Shown one piece after another: positions 45,291 to 54,874 of a stretch of 63,172 nucleotides of DNA (positions are counted from its first letter, which is position 1; each line of letters starts with the position of its first letter). This DNA comes from Siccirubricoccus soli (GTDB lineage: Bacteria > Pseudomonadota > Alphaproteobacteria > Acetobacterales > Acetobacteraceae). The translations under genes were made by a program, and so were the position numbers. The stretch spans positions 1 through 63,172 of the forward strand of contig NZ_JAMZIK010000099.1 of NCBI RefSeq assembly GCF_024178315.1. Direction: 5' to 3'. The notes under the pieces are model-generated. The model saw only the letters and a list, made by a program, of their open reading frames with translations, was not told where the DNA came from and searched no databases.

Positions 45291-45420
45291 GCGGCTCCGA
45301 TTCACGCTCCGCTCCTCGGCCCTCCGGGCCTGCGGGGCTCCGCGCTCGGAGAACCAGCCGCGGCTCCGCTTCACGCTCCGCTCCTCGGCCCTCCGGGCCT
45401 GCGGGGCTCCGCGATCGGAG
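45291..45420. repeat. Family D tandem duplication between fdx and tenA
   Basis: Two 61-bp copies (45291-45351 and 45360-45420) with only two mismatches, separated by 8 bases. Each copy has CTCCGA and TCGGAG ends and a GCCCTCCGGGC-type internal palindrome. A related unit lies at 52473-52514 between trpB and trpA. Near identity implies recent duplication. Confidence 0.85.
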
Positions 45421-45423
45421 CCG

Positions 45424-45753
45424 TCAGCCACCGGCATTCCGCGTGCCGGCGGGCAGCTTCACCACCAGCCCGTCCAGCGCCTCCGTCATGATGAGCTGAC
45501 AGCCCAGCCGGCTCGTCTCCTGCAGGTCGAAGGCGAGGTCGAGCATGTCCTCCTCATCCTCGGTCGGCGCCGCCAGCTTGCCGAACCAGGACGGGTCCAC
45601 GATCACATGGCAGGTGGAGCAGGCGAGCGAGCCTTCGCAGGCGCCCTCGATATCGACGCCGTGCTTGTGCGCGATCTCCAGCACGGAAAGGCCCAGGGGG
45701 GCATCGACTTCCCGGCGGGTCCCGTCACGCTCGACGAAGGTCATCTTGGGCAT
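45424..45753 (-). CDS. fdx: 2Fe-2S ferredoxin, adrenodoxin/ISC type
   Basis: 109-residue plant/adrenodoxin-fold ferredoxin. Cluster ligands lie in [15 protein letters not shown] (C-x5-C-x2-C, about 38-46) and the fourth Cys in [18 protein letters not shown] (about 85). This ISC-type protein supplies electrons for iron-sulfur assembly. The iscS stop is immediately followed by its ATG (TAG then ATG), so translation is coupled. Downstream lies the family D tandem repeat. Confidence 0.94.
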   Translation of the reverse strand: MPKMTFVERDGTRREVDAPLGLSVLEIAHKHGVDIEGACEGSLACSTCHVIVDPSWFGKLAAPTEDEEDMLDLAFDLQETSRLGCQLIMTEALDGLVVKLPAGTRNAGG

Positions 45754-46956
45754 CTAGGGGCGCGCTCCCGCTGCGAGGGCCTGACGCCAGGCCGCGGCAA
45801 GGGCTGCCGCAGCCTGGTCCACATCGGCAGGCGAGGTAAAGCGCCCGATCCCGATCCGCAAGGTCGCGCGTGCCTCGCGTTCCGAAATCCCAAGGGCCCG
45901 GAGCACATAGGAGGGCTCGACCTCTGCCGAGGAGCAGGCCGAGCCGGTGGAGACGCAGACATCCGGCGCCGCCGCCATGATCGCCTGCGCATCGGGCCAG
46001 ATGGTTTCGCCCTGCCGGGCGATGCCGGGGAAGGTGAGGTTGAGATTGCCCGGGACGCGCCGTTCCGCATCCCCGTTCAGCCGGACCTCCGGGATCTCCG
46101 CCCGGAGCGCCGCCAGGAACCGGTCCCGCTGCCCGGCGATGCGGCCGGCATCCAGCATGCCCTCGATGGCGGCGAGCCGCGCCGCCTCCCCGAGCCCCAC
46201 GATCAGCGGCGCCGGCAGGGTGCCGGAGCGCAGCCCGCGTTCCTGCCCGCCGCCGGAAAACAGCGGCGCCAGCCGCACCCGCGGCCGCCGCCGGACATAG
46301 AGCGCCCCGATCCCCTTCGGCCCGTAGATCTTGTGGCCGGAGAGGGAGAGCAGGTCGGCCTGGAGCTCCGCCACATCCAGCGGGATCCGCCCCGCCCCCT
46401 GGGCGGCATCGGTGTGGAACAGGGCGCCGGCCGCCTTGGCGATGGTGCCGATCTCGGCCAGGGGCTGCACCACCCCGATCTCGTTGTTCACCGCCATGAT
46501 GGTGACGAGCAGGGTGCGGTCATCCACCGTCTCCCGCAGCCGGTCGAGGTCCGCCAACCCATCCGGCCGCACCGGCAGCACCACCGGCTCGAATCCCTCG
46601 GCCGCCAAGTCACGGACGCTCTCCAGCACGCATTTATGTTCGGTGGCCAGCGTCACGATCCGCCGCCGCTCGCCGCCCTGCTGCGCGGCGAAGCGCGCGG
46701 CGCCCTTGATCGCCAGGTTGTTGGATTCCGTGGCGCCGGAGGTGAGGATGATCTCCCGCGCCTCCGCCCCGATCAGCGCCGCCACCGCCTCCCGCGCCTG
46801 CTCCACCGCTGCCTCGGCGGCGCGGCCCAGCACATGCTCGACACTGTGCGGGTTGGCGAAATTCTCCTCCCACCACGGCCGCATGGCGGCCAGCACCCGC
46901 GGGTCCACGGGCGTGGTGGCGTGGTTGTCGAGGTAGATGGGGCGGTTCGGGCGCAT
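45754..46956 (-). CDS. iscS: Cysteine desulfurase IscS
   Basis: 400-residue PLP enzyme releasing sulfur from cysteine. It opens IYLDNHATTPVDPRVLAAM and continues with SGATESNNLAIKGAARF, ATEHKCVLES, the PLP lysine in LSGHKIYGPKGIGALYV (about 208) and the catalytic Cys loop STGSACSSAEVEPSYVL near 335. The start at 46956 (MRPNRPIYLDN) is family-like; longer frames overlap the upstream desulfurase. It is the second of two desulfurases in tandem, 17 bases after the first, and feeds Fdx- and MnmA-linked sulfur chemistry. Confidence 0.95.
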   Translation of the reverse strand: MRPNRPIYLDNHATTPVDPRVLAAMRPWWEENFANPHSVEHVLGRAAEAAVEQAREAVAALIGAEAREIILTSGATESNNLAIKGAARFAAQQGGERRRIVTLATEHKCVLESVRDLAAEGFEPVVLPVRPDGLADLDRLRETVDDRTLLVTIMAVNNEIGVVQPLAEIGTIAKAAGALFHTDAAQGAGRIPLDVAELQADLLSLSGHKIYGPKGIGALYVRRRPRVRLAPLFSGGGQERGLRSGTLPAPLIVGLGEAARLAAIEGMLDAGRIAGQRDRFLAALRAEIPEVRLNGDAERRVPGNLNLTFPGIARQGETIWPDAQAIMAAAPDVCVSTGSACSSAEVEPSYVLRALGISEREARATLRIGIGRFTSPADVDQAAAALAAAWRQALAAGARP

Positions 46957-46973
46957 TCCCGGAGTCTGGCCCC

Positions 46974-48047
46974 TCAGGCCGCGCTTTTCGAGAGCCGTCG
47001 GCGCATGGCCGACCACGCCTCCAGGAAACGCTCCGCCGCATCCTCCGGCGCATTCCAGGGCAGCGAGACGCGGATGCCACACCCGGCCAACTCCCCGAAG
47101 CCCATCGCCGCCAGCACATGGCTGCGCGCCACCTTGCCCGAGGAGCAGGCGGCCCCGGCCGAGACCCGCACCCCGGCAAGGTCGAGCGCGATCACCTGGG
47201 TCTCCGCCGCCACGCCCGGCAGGAGGATGAGGCTGGTATTGGGCAGCCGCGGCGCCCCCCTGCCCGCGATCACCCCCTCGCCCGGCAGCCCGGCCTCGAT
47301 CCGGTCGCGCAGCGCGGCGAGGCGCGCCGCCTCCCCCGGCTCCGGCACCGCGGCGGCCATGCCGGCGAGGGCGGGCAGCGGCTCCGTCCCGCCCCGCTTG
47401 CCGCGTTCCTGCCCGCCGCCGGCGATCAGCGCCGGCAGGTGCAGGCCGGGCCGCAGCAGCAGCGCGCCGGCGCCGGGCGGCCCGCCCAGCTTGTGGCCGG
47501 ACAGGGCGATGCTGTCCGCCCCCACCGGCAACGCCCCGCGCCCGGCCGCCTGCACCGCATCCATGTGCAGCAGCGCGCCATGCGCCCGGCAGAGCGCCGA
47601 GACCTCGGCGATCGGGTGCCGCACTCCGGTCTCGTTGTTCGCCGCCATGGCGCAGACCAGGGCGGGCGGCCCTTCGGCCAGCACCGCCTCCAGCGCCGCC
47701 AGGTCCAGCGTGCCATCCGCCAGCACCGGCAGCACCGTGGCAGCCGGACCTGCAGCGGCCAGCACGGCGGGGTGCTCCGTCGCCCCCACCAGCACCCGCC
47801 TGCCCTGGCCCAGCCCATGGATGGCCAGGGCATTCGCCTCCGTCCCGCCAGCGGTGAACACCACCTCGAAGCCAGGCGCGAAACGCGCCGCCACCGCCTC
47901 CCGCGCCGCTTCCAGCAGCCGGCGCGCGCCGCGCCCGGCGGCATGGACGGAGGAAGGGTTTCCCCCCGCCTCGAGCGCCGCCAGCACCGCCCCCCGCGCC
48001 GCGGGGCGGAGCGGCTCGGTGGCGTTGGCGTCCATATATAAGGTCAT
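46974..48047 (-). CDS. Second cysteine desulfurase, NifS-like
   Basis: 357-residue paralogue of IscS, shorter and more divergent. MTLYMDANATEPLRPAARGA, GGTEANALAIHGLG and ATEHPAVLAA are the family blocks. The PLP lysine is in LSGHKLGGPPGAGALLL and the catalytic loop SAGAACSSGKVARSHVLAAM is intact, so it should be active. Such NifS-like genes often stand between iscR and iscS in alphaproteobacteria. Division of labour between the two is unknown. The start at 48047 lies 10 bases after iscR. Confidence 0.93.
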   Translation of the reverse strand: MTLYMDANATEPLRPAARGAVLAALEAGGNPSSVHAAGRGARRLLEAAREAVAARFAPGFEVVFTAGGTEANALAIHGLGQGRRVLVGATEHPAVLAAAGPAATVLPVLADGTLDLAALEAVLAEGPPALVCAMAANNETGVRHPIAEVSALCRAHGALLHMDAVQAAGRGALPVGADSIALSGHKLGGPPGAGALLLRPGLHLPALIAGGGQERGKRGGTEPLPALAGMAAAVPEPGEAARLAALRDRIEAGLPGEGVIAGRGAPRLPNTSLILLPGVAAETQVIALDLAGVRVSAGAACSSGKVARSHVLAAMGFGELAGCGIRVSLPWNAPEDAAERFLEAWSAMRRRLSKSAA

Positions 48048-48057
48048 GGGCAGCAGC

Positions 48058-48546
48058 CTATTCGGCCGGCGCGGCCATCCGCGGCGGCAGGGGCGGGACG
48101 GCCCGCCCGGCAATGCCCCCGCCGCAGACATCGGCCAGGGTCACATGCGCCAGGAACAGCCGGATCTGCTCCCCAAGCTCCTCCCACAGGTCATGGGTCA
48201 GGCATTTCTGCCCGGCGAGGCAGCCCGGCGCCCCCTCCTCGCAGCGCGTCGCCTTCAGCGGCTCGTCCACCGCCTCGATGATCTCGGCCACCGCGACCTC
48301 GCAGGCCGGCCGGGCCAGCCGGTACCCCCCGCCCGGCCCGCGGGCGGAACAGACCAGCCCGGCCCGGCGGAGATGGCCGAACAACTGCTCGAGATAGGCG
48401 AGGGAGAGGTGCTGGGCCTGGGCGATCTCCGCCAAACTGACCGGGCAGCCCTCGCCCCGCCGCAACTTCCCGGTGTGAGCCGCCTGGCGGATCGCCAGCT
48501 CGACCATGGCCATCACGGCATATCGACCGCGGGTTGAAAGCCGCAC
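48058..48546 (-). CDS. iscR: Rrf2 family iron-sulfur regulator IscR
   Basis: 162 residues. The winged helix spans 1-80 (MRLSTRGRYAVMAMVELA, LSLAYLEQLFGHLRRAGLV, GPGGGYRLARP). Cluster ligands are C102, C109 and C115; E. coli IscR has 5 residues between the first pair, while here there are 6. A C-terminal Pro/Ala tail follows. It senses cluster status and represses its own operon. A GTG start at 48546 follows AGGGGG. It heads the operon iscR-nifS-like-iscS-fdx-tenA-mnmA. Confidence 0.93.
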   Translation of the reverse strand: MRLSTRGRYAVMAMVELAIRQAAHTGKLRRGEGCPVSLAEIAQAQHLSLAYLEQLFGHLRRAGLVCSARGPGGGYRLARPACEVAVAEIIEAVDEPLKATRCEEGAPGCLAGQKCLTHDLWEELGEQIRLFLAHVTLADVCGGGIAGRAVPPLPPRMAAPAE

Positions 48547-49006
48547 GGCTCAACCCCCTAGCATTTGGCGCAATCCGGGGCGATGCCGCACAGCTTACGC
48601 AGGAAGTTGAGGGCCATTCCTTGAATCCGTTATGAAACTCGTCGCTGACTAACTATATTCTGGTCGCCCCCGGGGTCCGGGAGCCTGTCCGGGGGCGCCT
48701 GAACAAGAACCATTGCGACGTGGTCCCGATTCGGTGACCCCCTCAAGGGGCATCGGCCTGGGAAGCTATTTTACCCGACTGTCCCAGTCAACCATTGGGG
48801 CAAGGCCGGGGCGGCGCGATGGGAATTGGGCAGGCGGCGGGCTCGGTCGACGCTCCGTGGCTGCTGCCGTCACGGGGCCACGGCCGGGCCAGCCAGGACT
48901 TCCCCACCAAGCGTCGGTGCGCGCTTGGCTTGTCGGTGGTGCGGCAACATGCCCTCCTCCGGCAGCCCAGGCGCGCACGGCCAACCGGAATTGGACCCAA
49001 GGGACG
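48547..49006. other. Divergent control region between iscR and a hydrolase gene
   Basis: 460 bases with no clear gene. The stretch 48615-48662 is AT-rich against its surroundings and must hold promoters; the minus-strand TTTCATAAC and TAGTTAGTCAGC segments are candidates for RNAP or IscR contacts, but no full consensus is met. The right half (48710-49000) could be a long leader of the hydrolase gene. Confidence 0.4.
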
Positions 49007-49675
49007 ATGCCTGAGGTCATGTTCGCCGGCCCCGACGGCCGGCTCGAAGGCCGCTACCACCACTCGAAGCAGGCGAATGCGCCCGTCGCCCTGCTGCTTC
49101 ACCCCCACCCGCTGCATGGCGGGACGATGAACAACCGGGTCATCCACGCCCTGTACCAACGTTTCCAGGCGATGGGGTTTTCTACCCTGCGGTTCAATTT
49201 CCGCGGGGTGGGCCGCAGCCAGGGCCGCTATGATGGCGGGATCGGCGAGATCTCGGATGCGGCGGCGGCGCTCGACTTCCTCCAGGCAGTGAACCCCAAC
49301 GCCAACAGCCTCTGGGTCGCCGGCTACTCCTTCGGCGCCTATGTCGGCATGCAGCTGCTGATGCGCCGGCCGGAGATGGGCGGCTTCGTCTCCATCGCCG
49401 CCCCAGCCAGCCATTACGATTTCGGCTTCCTCGCCCCCTGCCCCTGCAACGGCCTGATCCTGCACGGGGCGGAGGATGAGCTGGTGCCGGAATCCTCCGT
49501 GAAGAAGCTGGTGGACAAGCTGAACACCCAGCGCGGCATCAGCATCGACTACCGGGTGATGCCGGGCGCCGGCCATGTCTTCACGCCGGAGCAGACGGAG
49601 AAGGTGGTGGATGCAGCGGAGGACCATGTGCTCTCGCGCATGAACCGCAGCCGCATGGCGCTGGCCGCGGATTGA
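49007..49675 (+). CDS. Alpha/beta hydrolase
   Basis: 222-residue serine hydrolase. LLLHPHPLHGGTMNNRVIH forms the oxyanion region, LRFNFRGVGRSQGRYDGG follows, the nucleophile is in GYSFGAYVGMQLL (GxSxG, about residue 108), an Asp lies near GAEDELVPESSVKKL and the His is in PGAGHVFTPE. This subgroup is often encoded divergently from iscR in alphaproteobacteria, so a link to iron-sulfur metabolism has been suspected, but the substrate is unknown. ATG 49007 is chosen because upstream frame sequence is not conserved. Confidence 0.9.
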   Translation: MPEVMFAGPDGRLEGRYHHSKQANAPVALLLHPHPLHGGTMNNRVIHALYQRFQAMGFSTLRFNFRGVGRSQGRYDGGIGEISDAAAALDFLQAVNPNANSLWVAGYSFGAYVGMQLLMRRPEMGGFVSIAAPASHYDFGFLAPCPCNGLILHGAEDELVPESSVKKLVDKLNTQRGISIDYRVMPGAGHVFTPEQTEKVVDAAEDHVLSRMNRSRMALAAD

Positions 49676-49737
49676 GCGGCCGGCCCTAGCGCCGGATGGC
49701 GGCGGCGCCCCCGCCGCCGCCGCGCCGGATCCCAACG

Positions 49738-50709
49738 ATGACCCGACGCCATTTCCTGCTGGGCACCGCTTCCCTCGCCGCGTCCTTCCTGCCCCGCCCC
49801 TGGGCCGGCTCCGCCGCGGCCGATCCGCCGGGCGAGGTGCTGACCATGGTGGTCGCCTATGCCGCCGGCGGCAGCACCGATCTCGGCGCCCGCAGCCTGG
49901 CGCGCTTCCTGGAACGGGACATCGGCCAGAAGGTGGTGGTGGTGAACAAGCCCGGCGCGGGCGGGGAGGCCGGCTTCACCGCCCTGGCCCGGGCGGCGCC
50001 GGATGGCAGCACCTTCGGCATCGTCAATACCCCGCCCCTGCTGACCCTGCCGCTGGAGCGCCGCACTCGCTACCAGCCGGAGCAGCTCGCACCGGTCGCC
50101 GGCATCGTGGACAATCCCAACGCCATCTTCGTGCCGGCGGAATGCCCCTGGATGAGCCTCGCCGATCTGGTGGCCGCGGCGCGGGCGAAGCCGGAGGGAA
50201 TCAGCTACGGCACCACCGGTACCGGCTCAGACGACCATCTGGCGGCGCTGGCGCTGGAACGGCTGGCGGGGATCAAGCTGCTGCACGTGCCGCAGGCCGG
50301 CGCGGCGCAGGCCAAGCAATCCTTGGCCGCACGGCAATTCACCTTCGCCGTGCTGAACCTGGCCGATGCGGTGCCGGAGGTGCCGCAGGGCCAGTTCCGC
50401 CTGCTGGCCCAGGCCGCCGCCACGCGCAGCCCCCTGGCGCCGGAGGCCCCGACCTTCCGCGAGGCCGGCTACGACCTGGTGGAAGGGGCGCTGCGCGGCC
50501 TGGCCGTCCCGGCGGGCACGCCGGCGCCAGCGGTGGAGCGGCTGGCCCGGGCGGCGGAGCGCGTGCTGGCGCTGCCGGAATTCCAGGCCCTGGCGCGGCA
50601 GCAGATGCTGCCCCTGCGCTTCGCCGGCCCCGCCGAATTCGCCGCCGAGCTCGCCACCCGCCGCGCCCGCTACCAAGCCATCTGGAACGACCAGCCCTGG
50701 CGGGACTAG
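49738..50709 (+). CDS. Bug-family tripartite tricarboxylate receptor
   Basis: 323-residue periplasmic binding protein. The N-terminus MTRRHFLLGTASLAASFLP is a Tat-like signal (Arg-Arg before the hydrophobic core), cleaved near GSAAAD. The Bug pattern follows: LTMVVAYAAGGSTDLGARSL, VVNKPGAGGEAGFTALA, YGTTGTGSDDHLAALALERL and LLHVPQAGAAQ. The gene is followed after a family C repeat by a PxpA/YcsF homologue, suggesting uptake of a related ligand such as 5-oxoproline. That is inference. Confidence 0.92.
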   Translation: MTRRHFLLGTASLAASFLPRPWAGSAAADPPGEVLTMVVAYAAGGSTDLGARSLARFLERDIGQKVVVVNKPGAGGEAGFTALARAAPDGSTFGIVNTPPLLTLPLERRTRYQPEQLAPVAGIVDNPNAIFVPAECPWMSLADLVAAARAKPEGISYGTTGTGSDDHLAALALERLAGIKLLHVPQAGAAQAKQSLAARQFTFAVLNLADAVPEVPQGQFRLLAQAAATRSPLAPEAPTFREAGYDLVEGALRGLAVPAGTPAPAVERLARAAERVLALPEFQALARQQMLPLRFAGPAEFAAELATRRARYQAIWNDQPWRD

Positions 50710-50711
50710 TT

Positions 50712-50822
50712 CCCCACGAAGTCGCTAGCGCGCCTTCGTGGGGGCCCCGGGAGGCGCTGGGGGCCGGAGGCTTCGGCACAGCCTGCCGCGGCAAAGCCGC
50801 GGCAGGACAGCGGGCGGTCCGG
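50712..50822. repeat. Family C intergenic repeat, copy 3, directly after a Bug gene
   Basis: It begins 2 bases after the stop. Stem one pairs CCCCACGAAG with CTTCGTGGGG around a 12-base loop. Stem two pairs CCTGCCGCGGC with GCCGCGGCAGG around AAA. It ends GGCGGTCCGG. Stem one differs in sequence from copies 1 and 2 but still pairs. Confidence 0.85.
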
Positions 50823-50864
50823 GCTGCGACGGGCCGTGGAATGCCAGGCATGGGAGGGCGGCAC

Positions 50865-51575
50865 GTGGCGACGATCAATTGCGACATGGGGGAGGGCTAC
50901 GGGCCCTGGCGAATCGGCGACGACGTGGCGCTGATGCCGCTGATCGACTTGGCCAATGTCGCCTGCGGCTTCCATGCCGGCGATCCCTCCTGGATGCGGG
51001 CGACGGTCAGGCTGGCGAAGCGGCATGGCGTCGCGGTCGGCGCGCACCCCTCGCTGCCCGACCGCCAGGGCTTCGGCCGGCGGGAGATGGCAATGGGGCG
51101 GGAGGAGCTGGCGGATGCGCTGATCTACCAGATCGGCGCCCTGGCCGGCATGCTGCGCGCGGAGGGCATGGCGCTGCACCACATCAAGCCGCATGGCGCG
51201 CTCTACGGCATGGCGGCGCGGCTGGATCCCGTGGCGCAGGCGGTGTGCGACGCGGCGGACGTGTTCGGCGTGCCAATCCTCGGCATGCCCGGCACGCTGC
51301 ATGAGAGCGTCTACCCCACCCGCGGCCACCGCTTCGTCGCGGAGTTCTATGCTGATCTCGACTATGCCGATGGCGGCGGGCTGATCATCACGCGCGAGCA
51401 CGCGCCGGTGGACCCGGCATTGGCGGCGGAGCGCTGCGCAAGGGCGCTGACGTCAGGCCTCGCGGCAAGCCTCGGCGGCGTGGATGTCGTCGTCGGCCGC
51501 GACAGCATCTGCCTGCATTCGGACACCCCGAACGCCGTGGAGGTGGCCCTCGCTGTCCGAGGTGTCGTGCGCTGA
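50865..51575 (+). CDS. pxpA: LamB/YcsF family protein (5-oxoprolinase subunit A-like)
   Basis: 236 residues. ATINCDMGEGYGPWRIGDD, ANVACGFHAGDPSWM, VGAHPSLPDRQGFGRR, LHHIKPHGALYGMAA and the late DSICLHSDTPNAVEVA blocks are diagnostic. PxpA works with PxpB and PxpC to open 5-oxoproline to glutamate at ATP cost; those partners are not in this window, so function depends on genes elsewhere. The GTG at 50865 has GGAGG 7 bases upstream; an ATG at 50850 is the alternative. It stands downstream of a Bug receptor. Confidence 0.88.
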   Translation: MATINCDMGEGYGPWRIGDDVALMPLIDLANVACGFHAGDPSWMRATVRLAKRHGVAVGAHPSLPDRQGFGRREMAMGREELADALIYQIGALAGMLRAEGMALHHIKPHGALYGMAARLDPVAQAVCDAADVFGVPILGMPGTLHESVYPTRGHRFVAEFYADLDYADGGGLIITREHAPVDPALAAERCARALTSGLAASLGGVDVVVGRDSICLHSDTPNAVEVALAVRGVVR

Positions 51576-51580
51576 CTCAA

Positions 51581-51642
51581 GGTTTCCAAAGGCCCTTCGG
51601 CCTTTGGCGGGAGGAGTGTGAGGAGGGCAGAGCCCTCCTCAC
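51581..51642. repeat. Family B repeat between convergent pxpA and trpA
   Basis: Stem one pairs CCAAAGGCC with GGCCTTTGG around a CTTC loop. Stem two, 51619-51641, pairs TGAGGAGGGC with GCCCTCCTCA. The second stem contains the trpA stop codon, and the unit starts 5 bases after the pxpA stop. It is therefore a shared 3' structure for both genes. Confidence 0.8.
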
Positions 51643-52475
51643 GATTGACGGATGGCTTCCGCCAGCCCCCGCACCTGGTCCAGCACCAGCCTGACCGTCT
51701 CCGGCCTTGCCCGCCCCTGCTCGTCCAGGCTCGCCGCCAGCGTATCCACCAGCGCCGTGCCCACCACCGCGCCATCCGCCAGCTTCGCCGCTTCCGCCGC
51801 CTGGGCGGGGGTGCGGATGCCGAAGCCGATGGCGATCGGCAGCTCAGTATGCTTGCGCAGCCGCGGCACCGCCTCGGCCAGGCTGGCGCTGCTGGCGCTT
51901 TTCGTGCCGGTGATGCCGGTGATGGAGACGTAGTAGATGAAGCCGCTGGTCGCCGCGAGCACGCGCGGCAGCCGCGCCTCGTCCGTCGTCGGCGCCACCA
52001 GCCGGATCAGGTCGAGGCCCGCTGCCCTGGTCAGCGGCTCGATCTCGTCGGCTTCCTCGGGCGGCACGTCCACCACGATCAGCCCATCGACGCCGGAGGC
52101 AGCGGCATCGGTGCAGAAGCGCTCCGTGCCATAGGCCAGGATGGGGTTGTAGTAGCCCATCAGCACGATGGGGGTGGTGCTGTCCTCCTTGCGGAAATCC
52201 CGCACCAGCGCCAGCACGCCGGCCAGCGTCGCCCCCGCCTTCAGCGCCCGCAGCGCGGCGCGCTGGATGGAGGGGCCGTCCGCCATCGGGTCGGTGAAGG
52301 GCACGCCCACTTCGATGAGGTCGGCCCCGGCCCCCGGCAGGCCGCGCAGCAGCGCCAGCGAGGTGGCCGGATCCGGGTCATAGCCCTGGAGATAGGTGAC
52401 GAGCGCGCCGCGCCCCGCCGCCTTCAGCTCCGCGAATTTGGCAGCGATGCGCGATGCCTGCTGGGGCCGGTTCAC
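51639..52475 (-). CDS. trpA: Tryptophan synthase alpha chain
   Basis: 278-residue TIM barrel releasing indole from indole-3-glycerol phosphate for Trp[22 protein letters not shown] opens the family sequence. The catalytic Glu lies in [18 protein letters not shown] and the catalytic Asp in [25 protein letters not shown] binds phosphate. GTG 52475 has GAGGAG 6 bases upstream and suits the family start. A GTG at 52523 overlapping the trpB stop would add 16 residues encoded by a family D repeat. Confidence 0.94.
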   Translation of the reverse strand: MNRPQQASRIAAKFAELKAAGRGALVTYLQGYDPDPATSLALLRGLPGAGADLIEVGVPFTDPMADGPSIQRAALRALKAGATLAGVLALVRDFRKEDSTTPIVLMGYYNPILAYGTERFCTDAAASGVDGLIVVDVPPEEADEIEPLTRAAGLDLIRLVAPTTDEARLPRVLAATSGFIYYVSITGITGTKSASSASLAEAVPRLRKHTELPIAIGFGIRTPAQAAEAAKLADGAVVGTALVDTLAASLDEQGRARPETVRLVLDQVRGLAEAIRQS

Positions 52476-52514
52476 GCTCGGCTCCTCGCCACGCTGCGGT
52501 GCTCCGCGATCGGA
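52473..52514. repeat. Family D repeat unit between trpB and trpA
   Basis: The segment shares CACGCTC-x-GCTCCTC at one end and GCTCCGCGATCGGA at the other with the 61-bp tandem units at 45291-45420. It fills the short trpB-trpA gap, where alphaproteobacteria often have overlapping or near-contiguous genes. Confidence 0.6.
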
Positions 52515-52519
52515 CCCGG

Positions 52520-53737
<1,218 letters not shown>

Positions 53738-53968
53738 GTGTCGTCCCCGTCCGAAGCCCTGGCTCATAGAACAGGCGGGGCGGAGGGGGAAGGCGGACCG
53801 GCCTGCGGCAAAGAGGAAGGGCCACGCTCTCCTCCTTGGGCGCAGCGCGCCAACCCCACCCGCAAAGGGGCGAAGGACTGATTTCAACCCTTGCGTCCGT
53901 GGTTGAGCCACGGGGCCCGAAGCGCTCGGCTCGCGGAGGGATGGCTGAGCCCCTCTGGATCACCCACC

Positions 53969-54196
53969 CCGCGCCGCCGCACGAAGGCCGCGATCCTTGC
54001 CGGGTCCCTCACCGCCGCGCCTTCTCCACGCCCGAGGACACATCCGCCCCTTGTCGCCCCGCTCTGGCGCAGCGCCTCTCCCACGCTTCCCGGCGTCAGC
54101 CCGCCCGCCAGCAGCCAGGGGTGCGGAATCACCCGCCCCGCCGCTAGTCGAAGGGCGCGGCATTGCCACCGGGCAGGGTCGCGCCGGGCGGCGGCG
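53969..54196 (-). pseudogene. Frameshifted 3' fragment of trpF
   Basis: These 228 bases align throughout with 56146-56383, the C-terminal third of the intact trpF, in the same orientation. The match includes long identical runs around GCGTCAGCCCGCCCGCCAGC and GTCGAAGGGCGCGGCATTGC. A 1-base deletion near 54014, a 1-base insertion near 54050-54115 and a 7-base deletion at about 54143 destroy the frame. It lies directly upstream of trpB, the ancestral position of trpF. The region 53738-53968 holds no other gene, only a degenerate family B-like stretch near 53859-53892. Confidence 0.85.
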
Positions 54197-54331
54197 TCGG
54201 GAGCGAAGGCGCGCATGGTGGCCCGCGGCCCGGCGTGGCCGCCAGCGGTGCCAATCGGCCCCGGTCGAGACGGCGCCCTCGCGCCGCCGGGACAGGCCCG
54301 GCGGCGGCCCCCGGCACCAGGCGCGGCCGGC

Positions 54332-54781
54332 TCAGGCCTCCGCTGCCTCGAAAGGTTGCGGCGAGACCCGCAGGACGGTCAGGACGCGCTCATGCCCTTG
54401 CTGCGTGGGCCAGCGGATGGACCGGCCGGCGGACAGGCCAAGCAAGGCGGCCCCCACGAGGGTGAGCACCGAGATGCGGCCCGACGCGATATCGGCTTCA
54501 TGCGGATAGACGAGCTGGACATGGCGCACCACGCCCGTCGCCTCGTCACTGTACTCGACATAGGAATGCATCGCGACCACGTCGGGCGGCATCTTCTCGG
54601 GCGGCAGCAGCCGGGCACGATCGATCTCGCCGAGGAGGCGCTCGGCCACCTCGGGGGACCGCTGCGACGCGGCAGCGGCAAGGCGCGACAGGCGCTCCTC
54701 ATCGGCGGTGGAAAGGATGATGGGCGGAGCGGCATGGGCCGTCGCGCGCCGGCCCCCGTGTCGCGGGCTTACAGCATTCAT
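54332..54781 (-). CDS. rnk: Rnk-like nucleoside diphosphate kinase regulator (GreA/GreB C-terminal fold)
   Basis: 149 residues. A short helical N-terminus (ILSTADEERLSRLAAAASQ, LLGEIDRARLL) is followed by the FKBP-like GreA/GreB C-terminal domain: VVAMHSYVEYSDEATGVVRH, LVYPHEADIASGRISVLTLVG, AALLGLSAGRSIRW and VLTVLRVSPQP. This is the Rnk layout. Rnk binds RNA polymerase near the secondary channel and competes with Gre factors and DksA. It is one of two related genes inserted between trpF and trpB. Confidence 0.9.
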   Translation of the reverse strand: MNAVSPRHGGRRATAHAAPPIILSTADEERLSRLAAAASQRSPEVAERLLGEIDRARLLPPEKMPPDVVAMHSYVEYSDEATGVVRHVQLVYPHEADIASGRISVLTLVGAALLGLSAGRSIRWPTQQGHERVLTVLRVSPQPFEAAEA

Positions 54782-54874
54782 CTCTCTTGATCCTTCTCTG
54801 GCCCGTGCGGCAGCGCAGGCTCGGTTCCAGGCATGGTTGTCGCCGGCGCGCCCGTGCTGCCGGGCCGGCTGTGG

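Noticed and set aside
44683-48537. A 1284-codon open frame on the plus strand
   Set aside because: It lies opposite tenA, fdx, both desulfurases and iscR and is an effect of high GC; its product is His/Arg/Gly/Pro-rich with no family signature.
53969-54196. A separate small gene upstream of trpB
   Set aside because: It aligns with the C-terminal third of trpF and carries frameshifts, so it is a pseudogene fragment.
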